Of a DNA stretch of 64,000 nucleotides, positions 48,396 through 57,533 are shown in pieces. The DNA comes from Actinomadura sp. NAK00032 (GTDB lineage: Bacteria; Actinomycetota; Actinomycetes; Streptosporangiales; Streptosporangiaceae): positions 4,154,001 to 4,218,000 of the forward strand of contig NZ_CP054932.1 of assembly GCF_013364275.1 (NCBI RefSeq), given 5' to 3'. Position numbers and translations under genes: made by a program. Position 1 is the first letter of the stretch, and the number at the start of each line of letters is the position of its first letter. Under the pieces are notes generated by a model, which searched no databases, had not been told where the DNA came from, and saw only the letters and a list, made by a program, of their open reading frames with translations.

Positions 48396-49417
48396 GAGTG
48401 CTGCGCGCGGGCGGCGTGTCGCTGCGGTGGGAGCCGCGGGCGGCGGCGGTGTGCGGGGTGCTGGCGGCGGTCGCGGCCTGCGCCGCCGTCCTCGTCGTCG
48501 GATCGGGGGAGTTCCCGATCTCGCCGCCGGACGTGGTCCGCGCCGTCGCCGGGCAGGGCGACCGGGCCACCGAGTTCATCGTCCGGACGCTGCGGCTGCC
48601 GCGGGCCGTCACCGGGCTGCTCGCCGGGCTCGCGCTCGGCCTCAGCGGCGCGATCTTCCAGAGCATCTCCCGCAACCCGCTCGGCAGCCCCGACCTCATC
48701 GGCTTCACCACCGGCTCGGCGACCGGCGCGCTGCTGCAGATCCTGGTGTTCGGCGGCGGCGCCGTCGCGATCACGGTCTCCTCGGTCGCGGGCGCGGTGC
48801 TCACCGCCCTGGCCGTCTACCTGGTCGCCTACCGGCCCGGCGGCGGCGTCCACGGCGTCCGGCTGGTGCTGATCGGCGTCGCGGCGGCGGCGATGCTGGA
48901 GGCGTTCAACTCCTACCTCATCACCCGCGCCGAGCTGCGCGAGGCGTACGAGGCCGCGTTCTGGCTCACCGGCAGCCTGAACGGGCGCGACTGGGACCAG
49001 GCCGTCCCGCTGGCGCTCGCGCTGGCGGTGCTCGTCCCGGCGGCGCTGCTGCTCGCCCGCCCGCTCGGCATGGGCGAGCTGGGCGACGACGCGGCGCAGG
49101 CGCTCGGCGTGCCGGTCCAGCGGACCCGCGCGCTGCTCACGGTCGCCGGGGTCGGCCTCGTCGCGGCGGCGACGGCGGCGGCGGGCCCCGTCCCGTTCGT
49201 CGCGCTCGCCGCGCCGCAGCTCGCCCGCCGGCTGACCCGCCGCCCCGGCGCGCAGCTGCTGCCCGCGGCGCTGACCGGCGCCGCGCTGCTCGCCTGCGGC
49301 GACCTCATCTCGCTGCACCTGCCGGTCGCGGTGCCGGTGGGCGTCGTCACCGGCGTCCTCGGCGGCGTGTACCTGGCCTGGCTGCTGTCCACCACCGGAC
49401 GGAAGGGGACGACATGA
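48392..49417 (+). CDS. FecCD-family ferric siderophore permease 2
   Basis: A 341-residue second permease with the parallel markers TLRLPRAVTGLLAGLALGLSGAIFQSISRNPLGSPDLIGFTTGS. About ten hydrophobic helices are visible. The ATG overlaps the stop of permease 1, and the stop overlaps the ATPase start (both ATGA). The pair FepD/FepG of E. coli is the functional analogue. Confidence 0.93.
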   Translation: MRVLRAGGVSLRWEPRAAAVCGVLAAVAACAAVLVVGSGEFPISPPDVVRAVAGQGDRATEFIVRTLRLPRAVTGLLAGLALGLSGAIFQSISRNPLGSPDLIGFTTGSATGALLQILVFGGGAVAITVSSVAGAVLTALAVYLVAYRPGGGVHGVRLVLIGVAAAAMLEAFNSYLITRAELREAYEAAFWLTGSLNGRDWDQAVPLALALAVLVPAALLLARPLGMGELGDDAAQALGVPVQRTRALLTVAGVGLVAAATAAAGPVPFVALAAPQLARRLTRRPGAQLLPAALTGAALLACGDLISLHLPVAVPVGVVTGVLGGVYLAWLLSTTGRKGTT

Positions 49418-50217
49418 CCCGGCTGCGCGCGGCGGACCTCACGCTCGCCTACGAGAGGCGCGTCGTCGCCGAAGGGCTCGGCGTGGAGATCCCGGACGGG
49501 TCGTTCACCGTCATCGTCGGGCCGAACGCGTGCGGGAAGTCGACGCTGCTGCGCGCCCTCGCCCGGCTGCTGCGCCCCCGCGCCGGCACGGTCTACCTCG
49601 ACGGCGAGCCGATCGCGGCACTGCCGCCGAAGCGGCTCGCGCGGCGGCTCGGGCTGCTGCCGCAGTCGCCGCTCACCCCGGAGGGCATCACGGCCCGCGA
49701 CCTCGTCGCGCGCGGCCGCTACCCGCACCAGAGCCTGCTGCGCCAGTGGTCGCGGGAGGACGAGGCGGTCGTCGCCGAGGTGATGGACGCGGTCGGCGTG
49801 ACCGGCCTCGCCGACCGGGTGGTGGACGAGCTGTCCGGCGGCCAGCGCCAGCGGGTGTGGCTCGCGCTCGTCCTGGCCCAGCAGACCGGCATCCTGCTGC
49901 TGGACGAGCCGACGACGTACCTGGACATCGCCCACCAGATCGAGGTCCTCGACCTGTGCGCGCGCCTCCACGAGGAGGGCCGCACGCTCGTCGCGGTGCT
50001 GCACGACCTCAACCACGCCTGCCGCTACGCCACCCACCTGATCGCGATGCGCGACGGCGAGGTGCTCGCCGAGGGGCCGCCCGCCGAGATCGTGACGGCC
50101 GGTCTGGTGGAGCGGGTGTTCGGGCTCCCGTGCCGCGTCATCCCGGACCCGGAGACCGAGACGCCGCTGATCGTCCCGGCCGGGCGGCGGCGGGCGTTGA
50201 CGGCCGAAACCCCCTGA
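49414..50217 (+). CDS. FecE-type siderophore ABC ATPase
   Basis: A 267-residue ATPase with Walker A GPNACGKST, a variant common to FepC/FecE, the Q-loop LLPQSPLTPEGITARDLVARGRYPHQ, signature LSGGQRQRVWLALVLAQ, Walker B ILLLDEPTTYLDIAHQ and switch His VLHDLNHA. It completes the ferric siderophore importer. Its stop is 1 base before the iron box that precedes the NRPS gene, so the NRPS has its own promoter but the same iron control. Confidence 0.95.
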   Translation: MTRLRAADLTLAYERRVVAEGLGVEIPDGSFTVIVGPNACGKSTLLRALARLLRPRAGTVYLDGEPIAALPPKRLARRLGLLPQSPLTPEGITARDLVARGRYPHQSLLRQWSREDEAVVAEVMDAVGVTGLADRVVDELSGGQRQRVWLALVLAQQTGILLLDEPTTYLDIAHQIEVLDLCARLHEEGRTLVAVLHDLNHACRYATHLIAMRDGEVLAEGPPAEIVTAGLVERVFGLPCRVIPDPETETPLIVPAGRRRALTAETP

Positions 50218-50218
50218 A

Positions 50219-50237
50219 TTAGGTTAGCCTTACCTAA
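50219..50237 (+). promoter_or_regulatory. Near-perfect iron box ahead of the NRPS gene
   Basis: TTAGGTTAGCCTTACCTAA differs from the IdeR/DmdR consensus at a single position. It fills the gap between the ATPase stop and the NRPS GTG, predicting tight iron repression. Confidence 0.92.
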
Positions 50238-50253
50238 TTTTGGAAGGGGTTCC

Positions 50254-53200
50254 GTGCTGACCTGGGAAGAGCTGCACACCGCGCTGACCGACGTGCTGGG
50301 CGAGGACGCGGGAGCCGACGACAACCTCATCGAGCTCGGGATGGACTCGATCCGGCTGATGCGGCTGACCGGCCGGCTGCGCCGCCGCGGCATCGAGGTC
50401 CGCTTCGCCGAACTGGCCGAGCGCCCCACGCTCGCCGGATGGTGGGAGCTCCTCGCCGCGAAGGGCCAGGTGGAGCCCGCCGCCGGACCGCCCGCGATGG
50501 AGCCGGCCGACATCGAGCCGGACGGCCCCTTCCCTCTCGCCCTGATGCAGCACGCGTACTGGATCGGCCGCGACTCCGGCCAGTCGCTCGGCTCCGTCGC
50601 CGCCCACCTGTACGTCGAGCTGGACGGCCGCGCCATCGACCCCGCCCGGTTCGAGGGCGCCGTCCGCGGCCTGGCCGCACGGCACCCGATGCTGCGCGTG
50701 GCCGTGTCCGACGACGGCACGCAGCGGATCCTGCCCGAGCGTCCGGGGCCCGCCGTGACCGTCCACGATCTGCGCTCGGCGGACGAACCGGACGCCGAAC
50801 TCGAACGCGTCCGGGCCGAGATGTCGCGGCAGCGCCTCCCGATCGAGGACGGCCGCGTCTTCGACGCCCGCCTCAGCCTCCTGCCCGGCGGCACCGCCCG
50901 CCTGCACCTGGACGTCGACATGGTCGCCGCCGACGCGATGAGCTACCGCGTCATGCTCGCCGACCTCGCCGCGCTGTACGAGGGCGAGACGCTCGCGCCG
51001 ATCCGGTACGGGTACGCCCGCTACCTCGCCGACGACCCGCGCGCCGCCGCGCGCGAGCAGGACCGCCAGTGGTGGGCCGAGCGCCTCGCGGACCTCCCCG
51101 GCCCGCCGGAACTGCCCGTCGTCCCCGAGCCGGGCGACCGCGTCGAGCGCAGGCACCACTGGCTGGCACCCGGCGACAAGGCCCGCCTCATCGCGCGCGC
51201 CCACGCCGAGGGCGTCACCCCGGCGATGGCGCTCGCGGCCGTGTTCGCCGAGGTCATCGGGGCCTGGTCGGCGACGCCGCGCTTCCTGCTGAACCTGCCG
51301 CTGTTCCACCGCGAGCCCGTCCACCCGGACGTGGACGCGGTCGTCGGCGACTTCACCGGCTCCATCATGCTCGAAGCCGACCTCCGCGAGGACCTCCCGT
51401 TCATCGAGCGGGCGCGCGGGCTCCAGGCCAACCTGCACACGGCGGGCGCGCACAGCGACTACTCCGGCCTCGAGGTGCTGCGCGACCTGTCGCGGCAGCG
51501 CGGCGAGCAGGTCCTCGCCCCGATCGTCCACACCAGCGCGCTGAACCTCGGGGAGCTGTTCGGCGAGCGCGTCCGCGAGCACTTCGGCGAGCCGGAGTGG
51601 ATCATCTCGCAGGGCCCGCAGGTGCTGCTGGACGCGCAGGTCACCGAGGTGTCCGGCGGGCTGCTGCTGAACTGGGACGTGCGCGTCCCGGCGTTCCCGG
51701 ACGGCGTCGCCGAGGCGATGTTCGAGGCGTACACCTCCGCGATCACCCGGCTGGGCGCGGCGGGCGCCGACTGGTCGGAGCCGCTCGGCGTCGCGGCTCC
51801 CGCGTCGCGGCTCCGCGTCCGGCACGAGCTGAACGCGACCCCCGCCCCGCCGCCGCGCACGCTCACCGAGGGCTTCTTCGGGCACGCCCGCCGCCGCCCG
51901 GACGCCCCCGCCCTGCACTGGGGCGACGACGGCGCCCTCACCTACGGCGAACTGGCCTCCCGCGCCCTGCGCACCGCGTCCGCGCTCGCGGCCGCCGGTG
52001 TGCGTCCGGGCGACCGCGTCTCGGTCGAGCTGCCCAAGAGCCCGGCGCAGGTCACCGCCGCCCTCGGCGTGCTCGCGGCCGGTGCCGCGTACGTCCCGAT
52101 CGGCCCCGAGCAGCCGGACGCCCGCCGCGCGAGGATCCGCGCGAGCGCCGGCGTCGCGGCGTCCCTGGTCCCCGCCAGTGAATTCGAGGCCGGGATCAGC
52201 GTCGGAGGCGCGGTGCTCGCCGGCGCGCCCGCCGAGGCCGAGCCGCTGCCGGAACCGGTGGCCGTCCGTCCCGACCAGGTCGCCTACGTGCTGTTCACGT
52301 CGGGGTCGACCGGGGAGCCGAAGGGCGTCGAGGTCTCGCACGGCGCGGCGATGAACACCATCGGCGACCTGGTCGAGCGGTTCGCGATCGCGGAGGACGA
52401 CGTCACCTTCGCGATCTCCGCGCTGGACTTCGACCTTTCGGTGTTCGACCTGTTCGCGGCCTGGTCGGCGGGCGGCGCGGTCGTCCTGCCGGACGAGGAC
52501 GAGCGGCGCGACGCCGTCCGCTGGGCCGAACTGGTGCGCCGCTGGTCGGTGAGCGTGCTGAACTGCGTCCCGTCCGTGCTGGAGATGCTGCTGCACGCGG
52601 GCCGCCCGGAGAGTCTGCGGCTCGTCCTGCTGGGCGGCGACTGGGTCGGCACGCACCTGCCCGCACTGCTGGCGGAACGTGCGCCGCGCTGCCGTTTCGC
52701 CGCCCTGGGCGGGACGACGGAGACGGCGATCCACTCCACGGTGCAGGAGGTCGCGGGGGAGGTGCCGGCCGACTGGCACGCCGTCCCGTACGGGGTGCCG
52801 CTGCGCGGCGTCGCGTGCCGGGTCGTGGACGGCCTCGGCCGCGACCGCCCCGACTGGGTCGCGGGCGAGCTGTGGATCGGCGGCGCAGGCGTCGCGGACG
52901 GCTACGCCGGCGACCCGGAGCGCACCGCCGACCGGTTCGTCGTCCACGACGGCGTCCGCTGGTACCGGACGGGCGACCTGGCCCGCTACCGCCCCGACGG
53001 CACCCTGGAATTCCTCGGCCGCCGCGACCACCAGGTCAAGGTGCGCGGCTTCCGCATCGAACTCGGCGAGGTCGAGGCCGCGCTGCAGGACCATCCGGCG
53101 GTCGGCCGCGCCGTCGCGCTCCTGGCCGGCGGGCAGTTGGCCGCCGCCGTCGTGGCGTCCGGCGACCTCGACGAAGTGCTGGAGCACGCCCGCGCTCTCC

Positions 53201-53649
53201 TTCCGCCGCACATGGTGCCGGAACGGCTCGTCCGGGTGGACGAGCTGCCGCTCACCGCGAACGGCAAGGTCGACCGCAAGGCCCTCACCGCGCTCGCCGC
53301 CGCCGAGCAGGGCGAGGCGCCCTACGCCGAGCCGTCGACGCCGCTGGAGAAGGTGCTGGCCCGGATCGCCGCCGACGTGCTGGGGGAGGAGCGCGTCGGC
53401 GCGGACGCCGACTTCTTCGCGCTCGGCGGCGACTCCGTCCTCGCGACCACGGTGGTCGCGCGGCTGCGGGAGGCGCTCGACACGACCGCGCTGCCCGTCC
53501 GGGTGCTGTTCGCCGAGCGGACCGTCGCGCGCGTCTGCCGCCGCTTCACCGAACTGGAGGACGAGCCGGGGCGCCTGGAGGCCGTCGCCGCGATCTGGCT
53601 GGAGGTCGAGGCGATGACCGAGGAGGAGGTCACCGCCCGCCTCGGCTGA
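50254..53649 (+). CDS. Siderophore NRPS: ArCP-Cy-A-PCP
   Basis: A 1131-residue synthetase. Domains: N-terminal aryl carrier (1-75, Ser32 in LGMDSIRLM), heterocyclisation domain (about 88-515, Cy motif DMVAADAMS at 222-230), adenylation domain (about 530-1030, FTSGSTGEPKG) and peptidyl carrier (about 1040-1110, Ser1061 in LGGDSVLA). The layout equals MbtB without its thioesterase. It should condense a carrier-bound aryl acid with Ser, Thr or Cys and cyclise to an oxazoline or thiazoline. By eye the A-domain pocket is near the Cys-type code with one change, so residue choice is uncertain. No TE follows. The GTG has GGAAGGGG upstream and the gene abuts the convergent exporter. Confidence 0.92.
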   Translation: MLTWEELHTALTDVLGEDAGADDNLIELGMDSIRLMRLTGRLRRRGIEVRFAELAERPTLAGWWELLAAKGQVEPAAGPPAMEPADIEPDGPFPLALMQHAYWIGRDSGQSLGSVAAHLYVELDGRAIDPARFEGAVRGLAARHPMLRVAVSDDGTQRILPERPGPAVTVHDLRSADEPDAELERVRAEMSRQRLPIEDGRVFDARLSLLPGGTARLHLDVDMVAADAMSYRVMLADLAALYEGETLAPIRYGYARYLADDPRAAAREQDRQWWAERLADLPGPPELPVVPEPGDRVERRHHWLAPGDKARLIARAHAEGVTPAMALAAVFAEVIGAWSATPRFLLNLPLFHREPVHPDVDAVVGDFTGSIMLEADLREDLPFIERARGLQANLHTAGAHSDYSGLEVLRDLSRQRGEQVLAPIVHTSALNLGELFGERVREHFGEPEWIISQGPQVLLDAQVTEVSGGLLLNWDVRVPAFPDGVAEAMFEAYTSAITRLGAAGADWSEPLGVAAPASRLRVRHELNATPAPPPRTLTEGFFGHARRRPDAPALHWGDDGALTYGELASRALRTASALAAAGVRPGDRVSVELPKSPAQVTAALGVLAAGAAYVPIGPEQPDARRARIRASAGVAASLVPASEFEAGISVGGAVLAGAPAEAEPLPEPVAVRPDQVAYVLFTSGSTGEPKGVEVSHGAAMNTIGDLVERFAIAEDDVTFAISALDFDLSVFDLFAAWSAGGAVVLPDEDERRDAVRWAELVRRWSVSVLNCVPSVLEMLLHAGRPESLRLVLLGGDWVGTHLPALLAERAPRCRFAALGGTTETAIHSTVQEVAGEVPADWHAVPYGVPLRGVACRVVDGLGRDRPDWVAGELWIGGAGVADGYAGDPERTADRFVVHDGVRWYRTGDLARYRPDGTLEFLGRRDHQVKVRGFRIELGEVEAALQDHPAVGRAVALLAGGQLAAAVVASGDLDEVLEHARALLPPHMVPERLVRVDELPLTANGKVDRKALTALAAAEQGEAPYAEPSTPLEKVLARIAADVLGEERVGADADFFALGGDSVLATTVVARLREALDTTALPVRVLFAERTVARVCRRFTELEDEPGRLEAVAAIWLEVEAMTEEEVTARLG

Positions 53650-54900
53650 TCAGCCGGCCCCGGGTTCGGGCTCCGGGCGCATCGTCGCCGTCCGGAGCCC
53701 GGTCAGGGTCAGCGCCAGTGCCAGCGCGAGGACGGCGCTGACCGTCCCGTACAGGACGATGGCGGCGCCCGGCGCGAGGTACCGGCCGAGGGCCCCGGCC
53801 CCCAGCGACCCGATCGCGCCGCCGCCCGTCTCCTGCGCGGCCCAGAGCGCGTTGACGCGTCCCAGATGCGAGTCGGGCGTGTGCGACTGGATCAGCCCGT
53901 ACCGCAGGATCTCCTCGATCGACTGGACGAACCCGTACACGAACAGGATCGCGACGGCGAGCGCCGGATGGCGGGCCAGGCCCAGGCAGGCGAGCGCCGC
54001 GAACCCGGTCACGGACGCGACGAGCAGTGCCAGCCCCGGCGCCCGCGCCGACCCCGCCCAGCCGCTCGTCACCGACGCGAGCACCGCCCCGCACGCGGGC
54101 GCGGCGAACAGCAGCCCGACCGTGGTGGCGCCGCCGTCCAGGCTCCGCTCCGCGAACGCGGGCATCAGCACGGGGATGCCGCCCGCGACCATGAACAGCA
54201 GCCCGAGGAGCATCAGCGACCCCACGACCCGGTGGGACGCGACGAACCGGAACCCGTCCCCGATGGCCTTCAGCGGGTTGCCCGGCGGCTCGGCCGTCTC
54301 GGGCTTGAGCACGGGCAGCGTCGTGAGCAGCCCGATCGTGCCGAGGGTGCCGGCGGCGGCCGCCGCGTAGTTCCAGCCGACGCCGAACGCCGACACGATG
54401 ACCCCGCCGAGCGCGGGCGAGGCCATCGACCCGAGCCGGACGGTCAGCGCGTTCAGCGCGCCCGCCGCGACGAGCTTGTCCGCGGCCACCAGCGCGGGCG
54501 TCGCGGCGAGCAGCGCGGTGACGCTGACGCCGGTCATCAGGCCGTCCCACGCGGCCAGGGCGTACAGGGCCGCGAGCGACGGGGACGGCAGGAACGCGTT
54601 CAGCGCCAGCAGCACGAACCCGATCCCGGCGGCCGTCCGGGCGCGCAGCAGCAGCCGCCGCCGGTCGCCCTTGTCGGCGAGCGTGCCGCCCCACAGGAAC
54701 CCGGCGAGCAGCGCGAACCCCTCCGCCGCCGACACCCCGCCGACATGGACGGTCGACCCGGTCAGGTCGTACACCTGGACGGGCAGCGCGACGGCCAGCA
54801 TCCCGATCCCGAAGACCGAGACCGTGCGGGCGATGAACACGTTGCGGAACGGCCTGCTGTCGCGCAGCGGACCGATGTCCATGGCAAGTCGCCGGAGCAT
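53650..54900 (-). CDS. MFS siderophore exporter (EntS-like)
   Basis: A 416-residue transporter with about twelve helices. The MFS loop motif is GGTLADKGDRRRLLLRART, and the overall sequence pattern resembles the EntS/DHA3 group that exports enterobactin. It is divergent from panD across an iron box and convergent with the NRPS gene, so secretion of the finished siderophore is the likely role. The ATG at 54900 has GAGGAG about 10 bases upstream; an internal ATG at 54882 is the alternative. Confidence 0.88.
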   Translation of the reverse strand: MLRRLAMDIGPLRDSRPFRNVFIARTVSVFGIGMLAVALPVQVYDLTGSTVHVGGVSAAEGFALLAGFLWGGTLADKGDRRRLLLRARTAAGIGFVLLALNAFLPSPSLAALYALAAWDGLMTGVSVTALLAATPALVAADKLVAAGALNALTVRLGSMASPALGGVIVSAFGVGWNYAAAAAGTLGTIGLLTTLPVLKPETAEPPGNPLKAIGDGFRFVASHRVVGSLMLLGLLFMVAGGIPVLMPAFAERSLDGGATTVGLLFAAPACGAVLASVTSGWAGSARAPGLALLVASVTGFAALACLGLARHPALAVAILFVYGFVQSIEEILRYGLIQSHTPDSHLGRVNALWAAQETGGGAIGSLGAGALGRYLAPGAAIVLYGTVSAVLALALALTLTGLRTATMRPEPEPGAG

Positions 54901-54931
54901 CCTCGGGGTTCTCCTCTGCCGGGGGAGTAGC

Positions 54932-54950
54932 TAAGGTAAGCCTAGCCTTA
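54932..54950. promoter_or_regulatory. Iron box between exporter and panD
   Basis: TAAGGTAAGCCTAGCCTTA fits the palindromic IdeR/DmdR consensus at most positions. It lies 32 bases from the exporter ATG and 28 bases from the panD GTG, so it should repress both divergent units when iron is plentiful. Confidence 0.82.
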
Positions 54951-54977
54951 GTTGATCGTGGAGAAGAGGACGAAGCG

Positions 54978-55385
54978 GTGCAGCGGATGCTGATGAACGG
55001 AAAGATCCACCGCGCGACCGTCACCCAGGCGGATCTGCACTACGTGGGCTCCCTGACGATCGACGCGGACCTCATGGCCGCGGCCGACATCGTCGAGGGC
55101 GAGCAGGTCCACGTCGTCGACATCACCAACGGCTCCCGTCTCGTCACCTACGCCATCACCGGCGAGGCGGGCAGCGGCGTCATCGGGATCAACGGCGCCG
55201 CCGCACGCCGGGTCCAGCCCGGCGACATGGTCATCATCATCACCTACGCGTCCGTGGACGAGTCCGCCCGGGACCGCCACGAGCCCCGCGTCGTCCACGT
55301 CGACGCCGCCAACCGCATCGTCGCCCTCGGCTCCGACCCGGCCGAGCCGGTCCCCGGCGCCCCCGCCCAGCTGGCCGGGCGGTGA
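54978..55385 (+). CDS. panD: Aspartate 1-decarboxylase proenzyme
   Basis: A 135-residue pyruvoyl enzyme that makes beta-alanine from aspartate. The self-cleavage site Gly24-Ser25 (LHYVGSLTID), catalytic Lys9 and the segments GKIHRATVTQAD and GVIGINGAAARRVQPGDMVIII are all canonical. PanD normally serves pantothenate synthesis. Here it is controlled by an iron box and overlaps a siderophore aryl ligase gene, so beta-alanine is probably a siderophore building block. The C-terminal 20 residues are longer than usual. The start is a GTG with GAAGAGGA upstream. Confidence 0.95.
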   Translation: MQRMLMNGKIHRATVTQADLHYVGSLTIDADLMAAADIVEGEQVHVVDITNGSRLVTYAITGEAGSGVIGINGAAARRVQPGDMVIIITYASVDESARDRHEPRVVHVDAANRIVALGSDPAEPVPGAPAQLAGR

Positions 55386-56962
55386 GCATGGACGGCTTCA
55401 CCCCCTGGCCGGCCGACCTCGAAGCCCGCTACACGGCCGAGGGCTACTGGAAGGACCGCCTCCTCGGCGACGTCCTGCGCGGCGACCCGTCCCGCACGGC
55501 CCTCATCGCGGGCGGCGACCGCCTCACCTACGCCGACCTGGACGCCCGCGCCGCCCGCGCCGCCGCGGGCCACCTGGCCCTCGGCGTCGGCCGGGGCGAC
55601 CGCGTCGTCGTCCAGCTCCCGAACACGACCGCCTTCGTCGTCACCTTCCTCGCCCTCGTCCGCATCGGCGCGGTACCCGTCCTGGCCCTGCCCGCGCACC
55701 GCGAGAGCGAGATCCGCTACCTGTGCGAGCTGTCGGAGGCCCGCGCCTACATCTGCGCCGACCGCGACGGCGACTTCGACTACCGCGCCATGGCCCGCAC
55801 CCTCCCCGTCGACCACGTGATCGTGGACGGCGACGCGGAGGAGTTCACCCCGCTCTCGTCGGTGGACGCCGACCCCGTCGCGCTCACGCCGCCGTCCCCG
55901 TCCGACATCGGCGTCTTCCTGCTCTCCGGCGGCACGACCGGCCTGCCGAAGCTGATCCCCCGGACGCACCGCGACTACGTCTACAACCTGGAGGCCAGCG
56001 CCGAGGTCTGCGGCTTCACACCGGCCACCGTCTACCTGGTCGTCCTGCCCGCCGCGCACAACTTCGCCCTGGCCTGCCCCGGCATCCTCGGCGTCTTCGC
56101 CACCGGCGGCACGGTCGTCCTGTCCCCGTCCGGCTCGCCCGACGAGGCGTTCCCCCTCATCGAACGCGAGCGTGCGACGGTCTGCGCGACCGTCCCCCCG
56201 ATCGCGCTCCTCTGGCTGGAGGCGGTGTCCTGGCAGGAGGAGGACATCTCGTCCCTGGAACTCCTCCAGGTCGGCGGCGCCAAGCTCGCCGCCGAACGCG
56301 CCGCCGAAGTACCGGGCACCCTCGGCTGCCAGGTCCAGCAGGTCTTCGGCATGGCCGAGGGCCTCCTCAACTACACCCGCCTGGACGACCCCGGCGACCT
56401 CGTCGCACAGACCCAGGGCCGCCCGCTCTCACCCGCCGACGAGATCCGGATCGTCGACGAGGACGGCGAGCAGGTGGCCCCCGGCGAGGTCGGCGAACTC
56501 CTGACCCGGGGCCCGTACACCCTGCGCGGCTACTACCGCGCCCCCGAGCACAACGCCCGCTCCTTCACCCCGGACGGCTTCTACCGGACCGGCGACCTCG
56601 TCCGGCGGCTCCCGTCCGGCCACCTGATCGTCGAGGGCCGCGAGAAGGACCAGATCAACCGGGGCGGCGACAAGGTCTCCGCCGAGGAACTGGAGAACCA
56701 CCTCCTGGCCCACCCCGCCGTCCACGACGCCGCCGTGGTGGGCGTCCCCGACCCCATGATGGGGGAGCGGACCTGCGCCTTCCTCATCCTCAGGGACGCC
56801 GCGAAGGCCCCCACCCTCCCCGAGGTCAAGGAGTTCCTCCGCACCCGAGGCCTGGCCGCCTACAAATTCCCCGACCGCCTCGAAACAGCCGACGCCTTCC
56901 CCCGCACCCCCGTAGGAAAAATCAGCAAAAAGACCCTGGCGGCCCGAGTGACGTCCTCCTGA
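55382..56962 (+). CDS. Aryl-AMP ligase for siderophore synthesis, salicylate-type pocket
   Basis: A 526-residue stand-alone adenylation enzyme of the EntE/DhbE/MbtA group. It would load an aryl acid on the ArCP of the NRPS. Aligned without gaps to DhbE, the pocket residues Asn235/Ser240/Val337 become Asn227 (PAAHNFALACPG), Cys232 and Leu329 (GMAEGLLNYTRLDD). Cys and Leu at these places are the salicylate-specific pattern of YbtE/MbtA-type ligases. P-loop LLSGGTTGLPKLI and C-terminal PVGKISKK are intact. The GTG overlaps the panD stop; an ATG six bases on is the alternative start. No salicylate synthase is in the window. Confidence 0.93.
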   Translation: MSMDGFTPWPADLEARYTAEGYWKDRLLGDVLRGDPSRTALIAGGDRLTYADLDARAARAAAGHLALGVGRGDRVVVQLPNTTAFVVTFLALVRIGAVPVLALPAHRESEIRYLCELSEARAYICADRDGDFDYRAMARTLPVDHVIVDGDAEEFTPLSSVDADPVALTPPSPSDIGVFLLSGGTTGLPKLIPRTHRDYVYNLEASAEVCGFTPATVYLVVLPAAHNFALACPGILGVFATGGTVVLSPSGSPDEAFPLIERERATVCATVPPIALLWLEAVSWQEEDISSLELLQVGGAKLAAERAAEVPGTLGCQVQQVFGMAEGLLNYTRLDDPGDLVAQTQGRPLSPADEIRIVDEDGEQVAPGEVGELLTRGPYTLRGYYRAPEHNARSFTPDGFYRTGDLVRRLPSGHLIVEGREKDQINRGGDKVSAEELENHLLAHPAVHDAAVVGVPDPMMGERTCAFLILRDAAKAPTLPEVKEFLRTRGLAAYKFPDRLETADAFPRTPVGKISKKTLAARVTSS

Positions 56963-56972
56963 CGCGTCCCCG

Positions 56973-57515
56973 TCACCCGCCGGCCGCCGGGGAGAGGCGG
57001 CCGGCGGTGAGACGGCTGATCCCCGCCGACAACTCCTCGCTCGACCCCTGCCAGAACGCGCTCACGTTGATGAAGAACGGCGCCTCGTACATCTCAAGGT
57101 TCGCCCGCATCCCGTCCTGCCGCTCACGCGGCGCCCGCGCCACAAAACCCACCGCATCCGCCGGCCTGACGCAGAGCAGCAGATCCCCCGTCTCCGCCCG
57201 GCGCATGAAGACGGACTCCACTTCCGGCCACGAGATGCCCTGACCACCCGTGACATGGACGCCCTCCGAGTCCAGCCACGCCACCGAGCCGGCACCGCCC
57301 TGCCGCACCTGGACGAACCAGCTGAGGGCCGCGAGCAACGTTCCGAAAAGCGAGACGCCCCAAAGCGCGACCAGAACAATTCCGAACCCCGAATCGGGAG
57401 AAGCCACCGCCAGCACGACGAGCAGCACCAGCGACACCACGAGAAGCGCCACGACGACCCAGCGCCACGGTCTGCGCGGCGCAGCGAACACGAGCCTGTC
57501 ACCATCCGAGCGCAC
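56973..57515 (-). CDS. Membrane protein with PH-like cytoplasmic domain
   Basis: A 180-residue protein of unknown function. Two adjacent hydrophobic helices (about 18-40 and 45-68) are followed by a beta-rich segment (VAWLDSEGVHVTGGQGISWPEVESVFMRRAE and onward). This resembles bacterial PH or YcxB-like domains that follow a helical hairpin. It starts at GTG and lies 18 bases downstream of the RDD protein gene, probably in one operon. Role unassigned. Confidence 0.7.
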   Translation of the reverse strand: MRSDGDRLVFAAPRRPWRWVVVALLVVSLVLLVVLAVASPDSGFGIVLVALWGVSLFGTLLAALSWFVQVRQGGAGSVAWLDSEGVHVTGGQGISWPEVESVFMRRAETGDLLLCVRPADAVGFVARAPRERQDGMRANLEMYEAPFFINVSAFWQGSSEELSAGISRLTAGRLSPAAGG

Positions 57516-57533
57516 CGACCGCCCCTTCCGTCC

